From contig JABDLH010000118.1 of assembly GCA_013003145.1 (NCBI GenBank), forward strand, positions 1-30,548: a DNA stretch of 30,548 nucleotides, in the 5' to 3' direction. The DNA is from Flavobacteriaceae bacterium (GTDB lineage: Bacteria > Bacteroidota > Bacteroidia > Flavobacteriales > Flavobacteriaceae). Every line of letters begins with the position of its first letter. Within the stretch, counting starts at the first letter, position 1. The translations under genes and the position numbers were made by a program. Positions 9,409 through 17,677 of the stretch are shown here, piece by piece. The notes beneath the pieces are model-generated. The model was not told the origin of the DNA and searched no databases. It was given only the letters and a program-made list of their open reading frames with translations.

Positions 9409-10335
9409 TTAATTGTCTTTTTGTAATTTTTTCACCGCTTTTATGCGGTCCGCAAAGAAACTACTTTTTTCCGGATATTTCAAACTTAAAATCTTATACG
9501 CCTGGATGGCATTTTTATACTTGCCCTGCTCCAGGTAGACTTTAGCCAGCGTCTCTGTCATAAGCTCCGTTTTATCGAGCTTCGTCGATGCTTTGATGTC
9601 TACTTTGGGCTGAGATTCCTGTTGCCTGTCTATCTTGGGATTGTTCTTTATAAACTTATCTATCAATTCAAACTTCTCCTCTTTAGTGAGTGTTTCATCT
9701 TCTTCAGGAATGGTATCAGCGGTGTTTTCTACAGCTTCTTCTTCTATTGCTGCTTCAGGTGTTTCTTTTTTCAGGGAGGTGAGCTGCAGCCACTCTGCAA
9801 AGGAATATTTCTCTTTCTTAGTAAATGGGATAGGCTGACCCAATTGCAGCTCCTCCGCAGCTTTCTTTTTTGCTTCTTCGAGAGATTTGTCAACTTCCGG
9901 ATCCAAGGATTTAAATAGGGAAGGATCCAGGATATTATCCGCATCCTTAATAGAGCGGGGCAGGGGCTCGTCCGTAGAAGCTTCGATCATTTCCTGGGTA
10001 GTACCCTCTTCGGCCATTACTTCTTCTGCCTCCACTTCTTTTTCGACCAGCGGCAATGTTTTACCCGATATCGTATCCGCAATGGTATTCTGCAGGAAAT
10101 CTTTTGAGGTGATCAGGTCAAATAATACATCCCGGTCAGCGGTGTAGGCAGCAGTGATCTTAAGGGCGTTGTTGTACTTAAAACTGTTCAGGTTCCGTAA
10201 GCCTTTCAAATGTACGGCCCGGGCTGCCTGGAAATAGGGGTATTCCTCCAATACATCTTCCAGTTGCTTGGTCTGTATAGGCGAGACCAGGCTTTCAGGG
10301 TTTTGTAATAAATATGTGAAGTCGGATACGTTCAT
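9409..10335 (-). CDS. TPR-like protein of unknown function in the lptE-secG interval
   Basis: Function not recognised. The 308-residue product has no signal peptide or membrane helix, so it is probably cytoplasmic. The N-terminal helical part holds YPYFQAARAVHLKGLRNL. A strongly acidic middle (about 110-225) is interrupted by a basic/aromatic box, KKEKYSFAEWLQLTS. The C-terminal ~50 residues, LAKVYLEQGKYKNAIQAY...LKYPEKSS, read as a tetratricopeptide repeat. The open frame extends five codons upstream to a TTG, but the ATG at 10333-10335, eight bases after the lptE stop, is the more natural start. It lies in a tight run with lptE and secG, which suggests an envelope-biogenesis adaptor role, but this is inference only. 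Confidence 0.85.
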   Translation of the reverse strand: MNVSDFTYLLQNPESLVSPIQTKQLEDVLEEYPYFQAARAVHLKGLRNLNSFKYNNALKITAAYTADRDVLFDLITSKDFLQNTIADTISGKTLPLVEKEVEAEEVMAEEGTTQEMIEASTDEPLPRSIKDADNILDPSLFKSLDPEVDKSLEEAKKKAAEELQLGQPIPFTKKEKYSFAEWLQLTSLKKETPEAAIEEEAVENTADTIPEEDETLTKEEKFELIDKFIKNNPKIDRQQESQPKVDIKASTKLDKTELMTETLAKVYLEQGKYKNAIQAYKILSLKYPEKSSFFADRIKAVKKLQKDN

Positions 10336-10343
10336 ATCATTTT

Positions 10344-10874
10344 TTACCAATCGGCCAGGGCTGCCTGGAAAATGTCCTGGTTTATTCGTTCAAATATTAC
10401 CTGGTGTGCTTCATCTCTTACCGTAGACAATTGCGAAGCTGCATCATAATCGTAGAAATGAGAGAACCTTCGCTCAAAGTCGGCATCTTCCTTGGTGTTG
10501 TTGAAGAAGCGGACATTTACACTGATTGACAATCGGTTCTGCGCCGCGGTCTGCTGGGCAGTGGCACTCATAGGAGTAACGCGGTATTCTACGATCTCAC
10601 CTTCAAACAACAGGTCCCCATTAGCTGATACCAGGTCCAGGCTGGTCTGGTTCAGGATAAGATCCTGCAGGGCCAGGGTGAACTCGCGGTCCAGACCCGG
10701 ATCAAAAGTAGATCCCGGCGATTGGGACGCATAGTTCTGGAAATAATTTACCTGGAAGGTCTCGGCAGTTCCTACATCACCGCCTGTAAAATTATATGCC
10801 CCACAACCGAATATACTTAAAGTGCAGGTGAAAAGTAAAATTCTTATAAATCTATTCTTCAATATTGTTGGCAT
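10344..10874 (-). CDS. lptE: LPS-assembly lipoprotein LptE
   Basis: Outer-membrane lipoprotein that plugs and supports LptD, the channel inserting LPS into the outer leaflet. The 176-residue protein has a lipoprotein signal ending SIFGC, so Cys24 would be acylated, followed by GAYNFTGGDVG, the typical start of Bacteroidota LptE. The body carries short beta strands (VNVRFFNNT) and an alpha-helical C-terminus with QVIFERINQDIFQAALADW. It lies 27 bases after the sigma-54 activator and almost touches the next gene, so it is co-transcribed with them. Sequence similarity to the proteobacterial protein is low; the call uses the lipobox, the GxYxFTG motif, size and context. Confidence 0.88.
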   Translation of the reverse strand: MPTILKNRFIRILLFTCTLSIFGCGAYNFTGGDVGTAETFQVNYFQNYASQSPGSTFDPGLDREFTLALQDLILNQTSLDLVSANGDLLFEGEIVEYRVTPMSATAQQTAAQNRLSISVNVRFFNNTKEDADFERRFSHFYDYDAASQLSTVRDEAHQVIFERINQDIFQAALADW

Positions 10875-10901
10875 GGGCGGTCTTATGCTGTTATTAACAG
10901 A

Positions 10902-12164
10902 TCAGAGATCGTACTGTTTGATCTTGCGGTAAAGGGTGCGCTCAGAGATTCCGAGTTCAGAAGCTGCTGCCTTGCGTTTACCGCGGTTCCGTTCCAGGGA
11001 TTTCTTGATGAGCTCAATCTCTTTTTCCTGTAAAGATAGGGTTTCTTCTTCTTCAATTTCTTCGGCAAAATGATACTTGTCTTCCGGGCTTGGTTCTGCT
11101 GGCCGCTCTCGTCTCAAGGGGGCAGAAGGTAAAACTTCCAATGCAGTGCTCTCTTCTTCAACAGCCTCGTCAGCATCTCCATAGATCTTACGGATCAGGT
11201 TCTGATTCTCCTCCTGTACCTTGTCCGAGTCGTTGTTATTAAGCAGTTCCAGGGTAAGCTTTTTAAGGTCGTTGAGGTCGCCCTTCATATCAAATAGCAC
11301 TTTGTATAGGATCTCCCTCTCGTTGCTAAAATCTCCTTCTTTGGTTTTAGGGCCTACCACTGCCGGCAAGTTAGAATCACCTGCGTTGGGCAGGTAACTA
11401 TTCAGGCAGGAAAGACTGATCTCCCTGCTCTCTTCCAGGACCGAGATCTGTTCTGCAACGTTACGCAACTGCCGGATATTTCCCGGCCAGCGATATTTCA
11501 GCAGTAATTGTACCGCGTCATCATCCAGCCTTATCGTCGGCATCTTATATTTCTGGGCAAAGTCTGATGCAAATTTCCGGAATAGCAGGTGTATGTCTCC
11601 CTGTCGTTGCCGCAGCGGGGGTATGTTTATTTCCACGGTGCTGAGCCTGTAATAAAGATCTTCCCTGAATTTACCTTTTTTTATAGCTTCTATCATATTG
11701 ATATTGGTAGCCGCAACGATTCGCACATTCGTTTTCTGTACCTGTGAAGACCCTACTTTCAGAAACTCACCGTTTTCCAGGACCCTTAATAAACGAACCT
11801 GTGTAGTAAGTGGCAGTTCGCCTACCTCGTCCAGGAAGATGGTCCCGCCGTCAGCCACTTCAAAATAACCATTCCTGGTTTGAGTAGCTCCTGTAAATGC
11901 CCCTTTTTCGTGTCCAAAAAGTTCACTGTCTATAGTGCCTTCAGGAATGGCGCCACAGTTGACCGCGATATACTTTGCATGTTTCCTGTGTGACAAAGAG
12001 TGGATGATCTTGGGAATGGACTCTTTACCCACTCCGCTTTCCCCGGTGACCAGCACCGATATGTCTGTTGGGGCCACCTGAATAGCTTTTTCCAGGGCAC
12101 GATTCAGCTTAACATCGTTCCCGATGATCTCAAATCGTTGTTTGATGGCCTGTATAGATTCCAT
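10902..12164 (-). CDS. Sigma-54-dependent transcriptional activator without sensor domain
   Basis: AAA+ enhancer-binding protein that remodels RNA polymerase-sigma-54. The 420-residue protein begins almost directly with the AAA+ domain (about 10-245): Walker A GESGVGKE at 41-48, the sigma-54 contact loop GAFTGA at 88-93, Walker B IFLDEVGE at 109-116, YYRLSTVEINIPPLR at 171-185 and RWPGNIRQLRN near 235-245. A long acidic linker (about 270-385) precedes a Fis-type helix-turn-helix at about 390-420 (RKAAASELGISERTLYRKI). There is no receiver, PAS or GAF domain, so activity must be set by partner proteins, abundance or constitutively. It lies between miaB and lptE, with a 62-base gap to miaB. Confidence 0.95.
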   Translation of the reverse strand: MESIQAIKQRFEIIGNDVKLNRALEKAIQVAPTDISVLVTGESGVGKESIPKIIHSLSHRKHAKYIAVNCGAIPEGTIDSELFGHEKGAFTGATQTRNGYFEVADGGTIFLDEVGELPLTTQVRLLRVLENGEFLKVGSSQVQKTNVRIVAATNINMIEAIKKGKFREDLYYRLSTVEINIPPLRQRQGDIHLLFRKFASDFAQKYKMPTIRLDDDAVQLLLKYRWPGNIRQLRNVAEQISVLEESREISLSCLNSYLPNAGDSNLPAVVGPKTKEGDFSNEREILYKVLFDMKGDLNDLKKLTLELLNNNDSDKVQEENQNLIRKIYGDADEAVEEESTALEVLPSAPLRRERPAEPSPEDKYHFAEEIEEEETLSLQEKEIELIKKSLERNRGKRKAAASELGISERTLYRKIKQYDL

Positions 12165-12226
12165 ATCTCTTTTACTTATGTAATTGACCCCTGTAAGACT
12201 GTGACAAGGATCCGAATAATTTTAAA

Positions 12227-13666
12227 CTAGGAGGATAGTCCTACCGCTGTACCCAGGAGGGTGGCGGAAGTGCAGTCTTGAATCTCCACCTTGACAAAAT
12301 CTCCTACTTGGTACGATTCCTTCGGGAAAACAACAACAGTGTTCTGTGAATTCCGCCCCATCCAGTGTTCGTCAGATTTTTTGGAAACCCCTTCTATCAG
12401 AACTTCTTCGGTCTTTCCAAGGTGCTGGCGTGTACGGTAATGACTGTGGTTTAACTGCAGTTCAATAACCTCTTGCAACCTCCTTTTTTTGATAGCCTCC
12501 GGGATATCATCCTCCAGTTTCCTGGCGGCCATGGTACCCGGTCTTTCCGAGTAGGCGAACATAAAACCGAAATCGTACTTTACATATTCCATCAGGCTAA
12601 GGGTGTCCTGGTGATCTTCTTCGGTCTCGGTTGGGAAGCCGGTGATCATATCCATACTGATGGCACAATCGGGGATAAGTTTCCTGATGTTATCGATCAT
12701 GGTAAAATACTCCTCCCTAGTGTGTTGCCTGTTCATGGCTTTAAGGATACGATTGCTGCCGCTCTGAACCGGTAGGTGTATATAGTTACATATGTTCTTA
12801 TAACGCGCCATGGTCTCTATGACATCCATGGTCATGTCCTGAGGGTTAGAGGTAGAGAAACGAATGCGCATACCCGGCTGAGCCTCTGCAACTAGTTGCA
12901 GGAGATTGGCGAAATTTACAGCGGTAGCTTTCTGCATTTCGGTGGCACGATCAAAGTCTTTCTTGAGACCACCCCCGTACCAGAGGTAACTGTCTACATT
13001 CTGTCCTAGCAGGGTGATCTCCTTGAACCCCTGTTCCCATAATTCGTTTACCTCCTTGAGAATGGATTGTGGATCCCTGCTCCTTTCTCGTCCCCTGGTG
13101 AATGGGACGACACAGAAAGTACACATATTATCGCAGCCCCTGGTGATCGATACAAATGCTGTTACCCCATTAGTATTGAGACGTACCGGGGCCACATCAC
13201 CATAGGTCTCTTCCTTAGACAGTATTACGTTAACCGCATTACGGCCTTCGTCTATTTCGGCGATCAGGTTAGGCAGATCCTTATATGCATCCGGACCAAC
13301 AACCATATCAACGATCTTTTCCTCTTCAAGGAATTTACTCTTAAGGCGTTCTGCCATACAGCCAAGGACACCAACTTTCATATGGGGTCTCCCTTTTTTT
13401 ACCGCGTTAAATTTCTCTAGACGCTTCCTGACCGTGGTCTCTGCTTTTTCTCGTATAGAACAGGTGTTGACCAGGACAAGATCTGCGTCTTCCAGGTTAG
13501 TGGTGGTGTCAAAGCCTTCCTTAGAGAGGATGGAAGCGACAATTTCACTATCCGAGAAATTCATCTGGCAGCCATAACTTTCAATATAAAGTTTACGGGA
13601 GTTGCCTTCCTTCTTGTCCAGGACTAATGTACTGCCCTGTTGCGATTCGTTAATTTCTTTCTCCAT
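12227..13666 (-). CDS. miaB: tRNA-2-methylthio-N6-isopentenyladenosine synthase MiaB
   Basis: Radical SAM methylthiotransferase that converts i6A37 to ms2i6A37 in tRNAs. From the ATG at 13664-13666 the protein is 479 residues. The N-terminal UPF0004 domain holds Fe-S ligands C33 (SYGCQMN), C69 (NTCSIRE) and C103 (GCMAE). The radical SAM cluster is C178-x3-C182-x2-C185 in [12 protein letters not shown]-terminal TRAM domain ends [13 protein letters not shown]. The frame stays open for 47 codons further upstream, but that extension crosses the predicted promoter at 13703-13734 and lacks family similarity, so the inner ATG was chosen. MiaB rather than RimO is indicated by SYGCQMN and the size. 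It heads the miaB-to-secG run. Confidence 0.97.
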   Translation of the reverse strand: MEKEINESQQGSTLVLDKKEGNSRKLYIESYGCQMNFSDSEIVASILSKEGFDTTTNLEDADLVLVNTCSIREKAETTVRKRLEKFNAVKKGRPHMKVGVLGCMAERLKSKFLEEEKIVDMVVGPDAYKDLPNLIAEIDEGRNAVNVILSKEETYGDVAPVRLNTNGVTAFVSITRGCDNMCTFCVVPFTRGRERSRDPQSILKEVNELWEQGFKEITLLGQNVDSYLWYGGGLKKDFDRATEMQKATAVNFANLLQLVAEAQPGMRIRFSTSNPQDMTMDVIETMARYKNICNYIHLPVQSGSNRILKAMNRQHTREEYFTMIDNIRKLIPDCAISMDMITGFPTETEEDHQDTLSLMEYVKYDFGFMFAYSERPGTMAARKLEDDIPEAIKKRRLQEVIELQLNHSHYRTRQHLGKTEEVLIEGVSKKSDEHWMGRNSQNTVVVFPKESYQVGDFVKVEIQDCTSATLLGTAVGLSS

Positions 13667-13702
13667 TACAACCGTAGATCTTCGTAAATTTCTTTGCGAT
13701 GG

Positions 13703-13734
13703 CAAAGATAGGATTAAATCCCTGTTTATGACAA
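13703..13734 (-). promoter_or_regulatory. Promoter of the miaB operon
   Basis: The minus strand has TTG (13732-13734), a 21-base spacer and TATCTTTG (13703-13710), fitting the Bacteroidota TTG-N19-TAnnTTTG pattern. Transcription would start near 13697, about 30 bases before the miaB ATG. This supports the shorter miaB start and suggests a single promoter for miaB, the activator, lptE, the TPR gene and secG. Confidence 0.55.
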
Positions 13735-13821
13735 TATGACAGTCAATATATTTAGGTTTTCCACGCAACAAAGCAGGCCGAAATGCATCTGTCCGACTAC
13801 AAACCATATTTTAAATAACCG

Positions 13822-15051
13822 ATGAAAACAAAACTGATACCCCTGATAATCGCAGCCCTTTTTGTGCTAGTGTCCTGTAACGACAGTGAAGAAGGGGAAT
13901 ACCGTGATTTCCTCGTCGCTAAGCCGGTGACCATGAGCCTGGACGAATTCAATACCAGTGTTACGGTGATGCCTCCAAAATCCCTGGAACAATCCGGGAA
14001 GATCTATGCCTATCAAAATTTCATATTTGTCAATGAGAAATTTAAAGGGATTCACGTGATCGATAATACGGTTCCTGAGCAGCCCCAAAAGATTGGATTT
14101 ATCAATATCCCCGGCAATGTTGATATTTCTGTCAAAGGAGATTTCCTGTATGCTGATAGCGTGAATGACTTACTGGTGCTTGATATTTCCGAAATGGCAG
14201 ACATCACCCTGGTGAAAAGGTTAGAAAATGTCCTGAATGACAATGTGATCTGGCCGGCCGAAGCCGAAATATTTGAGTATGACCAATACGACCCCAATAC
14301 CGAAGTTTTGCTAGGTTGGGAAGTGGTGACAGAGAAACGACTACTTGAGGACTATAATGATAACCTGGTTTTTATGGCAGAGGCCGCTGCTGATGTAGCT
14401 ACAGGACAAGGCGGATCCCTGGCCCGGTTTAAGATCGTGGATGACTTCTTATATGCCGTGGATTCTCATTACATTAATATCTTTAATATAAGTGACCTGG
14501 ATAATCCCCGCGACCTGGAGGATGTATTTGCGGGTTTCGATATCGAAACCATCTTTCATTACGAGGATAAACTGTTCCTGGGCAGTATGCGAGGCATGTA
14601 TATTTACGATATTTCCAGTCCGTCAAGCCCTGTGGCAGTTTCAGAATTCCAGCATGGAACAGCCTGTGACCCCGTTGTGGTTCAAGGTAATTACGCCTAT
14701 GTCACCCTGAGAGGTGGAAATGGCTGTGGAGCTACGGAAAGCGGACTTTTTATTGTAGACCTGGCCGATATCACTCAGCCTGCCTTGGCAGTTTCATATC
14801 CAATGGACCAGCCTTACGGGTTGGGCGTAAGGGACAATGCTATTTATGTCTGCGATGGAGCATCGGGTTTAAAGGTATATGATCAATCAGATATTATGAA
14901 CCTGGAGCAGGTACAGCATTTTCCTGATCAGACGGCTTTTGACGTGATCCCTATGGAAGATAAATTACTGATGGTGGGTGAAGGTGTAGTACACCAGTAT
15001 GCTTACGAAGGACTACAAATTAGATGGATCAGTAGCACGAACCTCCGCTAA
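13822..15051 (+). CDS. LVIVD-repeat beta-propeller lipoprotein
   Basis: Predicted surface or periplasmic lipoprotein of unknown substrate. The 409-residue protein has a signal peptide ending LVSC, with Cys19 as the lipidation site, followed by acidic NDSEEGE. The rest is a row of repeats of the LVIVD type, each with a strand like IHVIDNTVPEQPQKIG, LLVLDISEMADITLV, INIFNISDLDNPRDL, MYIYDISSPSSPVAV, LFIVDLADITQPALA and LKVYDQSDIMNLEQV. This pattern matches the beta-propeller family called LVIVD, which often has no known enzymatic role. It is transcribed away from miaB and ends at a clear terminator, so it is a single-gene unit. No exact TAnnTTTG element was found in front of it. Confidence 0.85.
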   Translation: MKTKLIPLIIAALFVLVSCNDSEEGEYRDFLVAKPVTMSLDEFNTSVTVMPPKSLEQSGKIYAYQNFIFVNEKFKGIHVIDNTVPEQPQKIGFINIPGNVDISVKGDFLYADSVNDLLVLDISEMADITLVKRLENVLNDNVIWPAEAEIFEYDQYDPNTEVLLGWEVVTEKRLLEDYNDNLVFMAEAAADVATGQGGSLARFKIVDDFLYAVDSHYINIFNISDLDNPRDLEDVFAGFDIETIFHYEDKLFLGSMRGMYIYDISSPSSPVAVSEFQHGTACDPVVVQGNYAYVTLRGGNGCGATESGLFIVDLADITQPALAVSYPMDQPYGLGVRDNAIYVCDGASGLKVYDQSDIMNLEQVQHFPDQTAFDVIPMEDKLLMVGEGVVHQYAYEGLQIRWISSTNLR

Positions 15052-15073
15052 GAATACCCGCCCGAATATTCTG

Positions 15074-15101
15074 ACACCTGTGAATCCGCAGGTGTTTTTT
15101 T
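15074..15101 (+). terminator. Rho-independent terminator after the LVIVD lipoprotein gene
   Basis: Seven-bp stem (15074-15080 with 15089-15095), 8-base loop, followed by a run of T, 22 bases past the stop codon. Confidence 0.8.
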
Positions 15102-15145
15102 GTGACCGAGAAAAATGGACGCGACCGGAAATCAAAAAATTCCCA

Positions 15146-15153
15146 TACTTTTG
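15146..15153 (+). promoter_or_regulatory. Likely -7 promoter element for topA
   Basis: TACTTTTG fits TAnnTTTG exactly and lies just downstream of a terminator and 19 bases before the topA ATG. No TTG was seen at the -33 position. Confidence 0.45.
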
Positions 15154-15172
15154 TGACTTCAAAAACCTCTGA

Positions 15173-17668
15173 ATGGCAAAGAATTTAGTAATAGTAGAGT
15201 CGCCCGCTAAGGCAAAAACCATCGAAAAGTTCCTGGGTAAGGATTTTAAGGTTACCTCCAGTTTTGGACATATCGCAGACCTCCCTACCAAAGAGCTAGG
15301 CGTGGATGTGGAGAAAGACTTTACTCCTAAATATATAGTAGACAAGGAAAAGAAGGCGCTGGTAAAGAAACTAAAGGAATTAGCATCTAAAGCAGAACTG
15401 ATCTGGCTGGCCAGTGATGAGGACCGGGAAGGAGAAGCTATTTCATGGCACCTGGCAGAGACCTTAAAACTGGATAAAGATAAGACCAGGAGGATTGTTT
15501 TTAACTCCATTACCAAGAATGCCATACAGAAGGCCATAGAAAATCCACGGGATATCAACTACGACCTGGTGAATGCCCAACAGGCCCGGCGTGTCCTGGA
15601 CAGGCTTGTGGGTTATGAATTGTCCCCGGTGTTATGGAAGAAAATAAAACCAGGCCTTTCTGCGGGTAGGGTACAATCCGTTGCCGTGCGCCTGATCGTA
15701 GAACGGGAGAGGGATATAGAAGGATTTACCCCTGTAGCATCTTTCCGGGTTGCTGCAGAATTCACTACCGCCAAGGGCGAAGTGTTTACGGCGAAACTGA
15801 ATACTACATTTGAAAGTAAGGAAGAAGCCGAAGCATTCCTGAAAAAGAATATAGGGTCTGAATATAAGATCGACAGCCTGGATACCAAACCGGCTAAAAA
15901 ATCACCTGCGGCACCTTTTACAACCTCCACCTTACAGCAGGAAGCTGCAAGGAAATTATACTTCTCTGTTTCCAGGACCATGCAGGTGGCCCAACGCTTG
16001 TATGAAGCCGGGCACATTACTTATATGAGAACCGATAGTGTTAACCTTTCCGGGGAGGCTATAGAATCTGCCAAGCAAGCGATTATAGAAAACTACGGGG
16101 AAAAATACAGCAAGGTCAGGAACTACAAAGGGAAATCTAAAGGGGCCCAGGAGGCTCACGAGGCGATCCGACCGACCGACATGAAGAACCAATCACCCAA
16201 CCTGGACAGGGATCAATCCAAACTTTACGAACTGATCTGGATGCGAACCCTTGCTTCCCAGATGAGTGATGCACAGTTAGAGCGGACCAATGTGAAGATC
16301 GCAAGTGATAAACACGAACAACTTTTTTCTGCAAACGGGGAGGTGATCAAATTTGATGGTTTCCTCAAAGTTTACCTGGAGGGTAAAGATGAAGAAGACC
16401 TGGCCGAAGAGCAGGACGGAATGCTGCCGGCAATGAAATTAGGGGAAGCTCTTAACAATAATCATATAACCGCCACAGAGCGATTTACCAGGGCTCCTTA
16501 CCGTTATACAGAGGCATCTCTTGTAAAGAAACTGGAAGAGCTCGGTATTGGAAGACCGTCTACCTATGCACCGACGATTTCTACTATCCAGAACAGGGGA
16601 TATGTTGAAAAAGGAAGTATAGATGGAACAGAACGTAATTATGTACAATTAGAACTGAGGTCAGAAGAACTGAAATCAAAAACCCTGACCGAAACAGTAG
16701 GATCTGATAAAGGAAAACTGGTCCCTACAGATATAGGTATCGTTGTAAATGATTTCCTTGTTAGCCATTTCTCAGGAATCCTGGATTATAATTTTACGGC
16801 TAAGGTTGAAAAAGATTTTGATGAGATAGCCGCCGGTGAAGAAGACTGGCAGAAGGTGATGAAGAATTTTTATAAGGATTTTCATCCCAAGGTACAGGAT
16901 GTGGAAGAAAACGCCGAACGTGCCAGCGGGGAGCGAGTATTGGGAACCGATCCTAAATCCGGTAGGCAGGTCTCTGTAAGGTTGGGCCGGTTTGGTCCCA
17001 TGGTGCAGATTGGTACCGTGGATGAAGAAGAGAAACCTCAATTTGCCAGCCTTTTACCGCATCAGTCCATCACGACCCTCACCTTTGAAGAGGCTATGGA
17101 GCTTTTTAAACTTCCAAGAAGCCTTGGTGAATACAAAGGAGAGGAAGTGGAAGCGAATGTGGGGAGGTATGGTCCCTACGTCAGGTACGGAAAGAAATTT
17201 GTGTCACTGGGAAAAGACGAAAGTGCGTTTGATGTAGATTTTGACCGGGCTGTTGAACTTATTAAGGAGAAGGAAAAGGCCGATGCGCCCATAGCCTCCT
17301 ATGAAGATAAGGAAGTCACTAAGGGGAAAGGAAGATTTGGTCCTTTTATTAAATGGGATGGAATGTTCATCAACGTAAACAAAAAGTACGATTTTGATAA
17401 CCTTTCGCAGCAAGACATCGAGGAGCTGATTGAGGCGAAGAAGAAGAAGGAAGCCGAAAAGGTAGTCGTAGAATGGTCCGATGATAATATCCGAATAGAA
17501 AAAGCCAGGTGGGGACGACATAATATTATCCAGGGGAAGATCAAGGTAGAACTTACCAAGGATGTGGATCCTACCAAAATGTCGCTGGAAGAGGCCAAGG
17601 AGCTACTGGAAAAGAAGAAACCCAAGAAAAAAGCAGCTAAAAAAACATCTAAAAAAACAAAAGGTTAG
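15173..17668 (+). CDS. topA: DNA topoisomerase I (type IA)
   Basis: Relaxes negative supercoils through a transient 5'-phosphotyrosine bond. The 831-residue protein has an N-terminal Toprim domain (LVIVESPAKAKTI, Glu9; acidic SDEDREGE with D82 and D84) and the catalytic Tyr284 in HITYMRTDSV. The GIGRPSTYAPTI motif follows in the core. In place of cysteine zinc fingers, the C-terminal part (about 595-800) has glycine/aromatic topoisomerase C-terminal repeats: RFGPMVQIG, RYGPYVRYG, RFGPFIKWD and RWGRHNIIQ. It ends in a lysine-rich tail (KKKPKKKAAKKTSKKTKG). I see no cysteine in the whole protein. The arginase-fold gene starts nine bases after its stop, so the two are probably co-transcribed. 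Confidence 0.97.
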   Translation: MAKNLVIVESPAKAKTIEKFLGKDFKVTSSFGHIADLPTKELGVDVEKDFTPKYIVDKEKKALVKKLKELASKAELIWLASDEDREGEAISWHLAETLKLDKDKTRRIVFNSITKNAIQKAIENPRDINYDLVNAQQARRVLDRLVGYELSPVLWKKIKPGLSAGRVQSVAVRLIVERERDIEGFTPVASFRVAAEFTTAKGEVFTAKLNTTFESKEEAEAFLKKNIGSEYKIDSLDTKPAKKSPAAPFTTSTLQQEAARKLYFSVSRTMQVAQRLYEAGHITYMRTDSVNLSGEAIESAKQAIIENYGEKYSKVRNYKGKSKGAQEAHEAIRPTDMKNQSPNLDRDQSKLYELIWMRTLASQMSDAQLERTNVKIASDKHEQLFSANGEVIKFDGFLKVYLEGKDEEDLAEEQDGMLPAMKLGEALNNNHITATERFTRAPYRYTEASLVKKLEELGIGRPSTYAPTISTIQNRGYVEKGSIDGTERNYVQLELRSEELKSKTLTETVGSDKGKLVPTDIGIVVNDFLVSHFSGILDYNFTAKVEKDFDEIAAGEEDWQKVMKNFYKDFHPKVQDVEENAERASGERVLGTDPKSGRQVSVRLGRFGPMVQIGTVDEEEKPQFASLLPHQSITTLTFEEAMELFKLPRSLGEYKGEEVEANVGRYGPYVRYGKKFVSLGKDESAFDVDFDRAVELIKEKEKADAPIASYEDKEVTKGKGRFGPFIKWDGMFINVNKKYDFDNLSQQDIEELIEAKKKKEAEKVVVEWSDDNIRIEKARWGRHNIIQGKIKVELTKDVDPTKMSLEEAKELLEKKKPKKKAAKKTSKKTKG

Positions 17669-17677
17669 TCCCGCAAT

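Noticed and set aside
10336..10350. Five-codon upstream extension of the TPR-like gene starting at TTG
   Set aside because: It would overlap the lptE stop and begins with a rarer start codon. The ATG directly after the lptE stop is a better fit.
13667..13807. 47-codon upstream extension of miaB
   Set aside because: It crosses a good TTG-N21-TATCTTTG promoter for miaB and has no similarity to MiaB N-termini, so the ATG at 13664-13666 was preferred.
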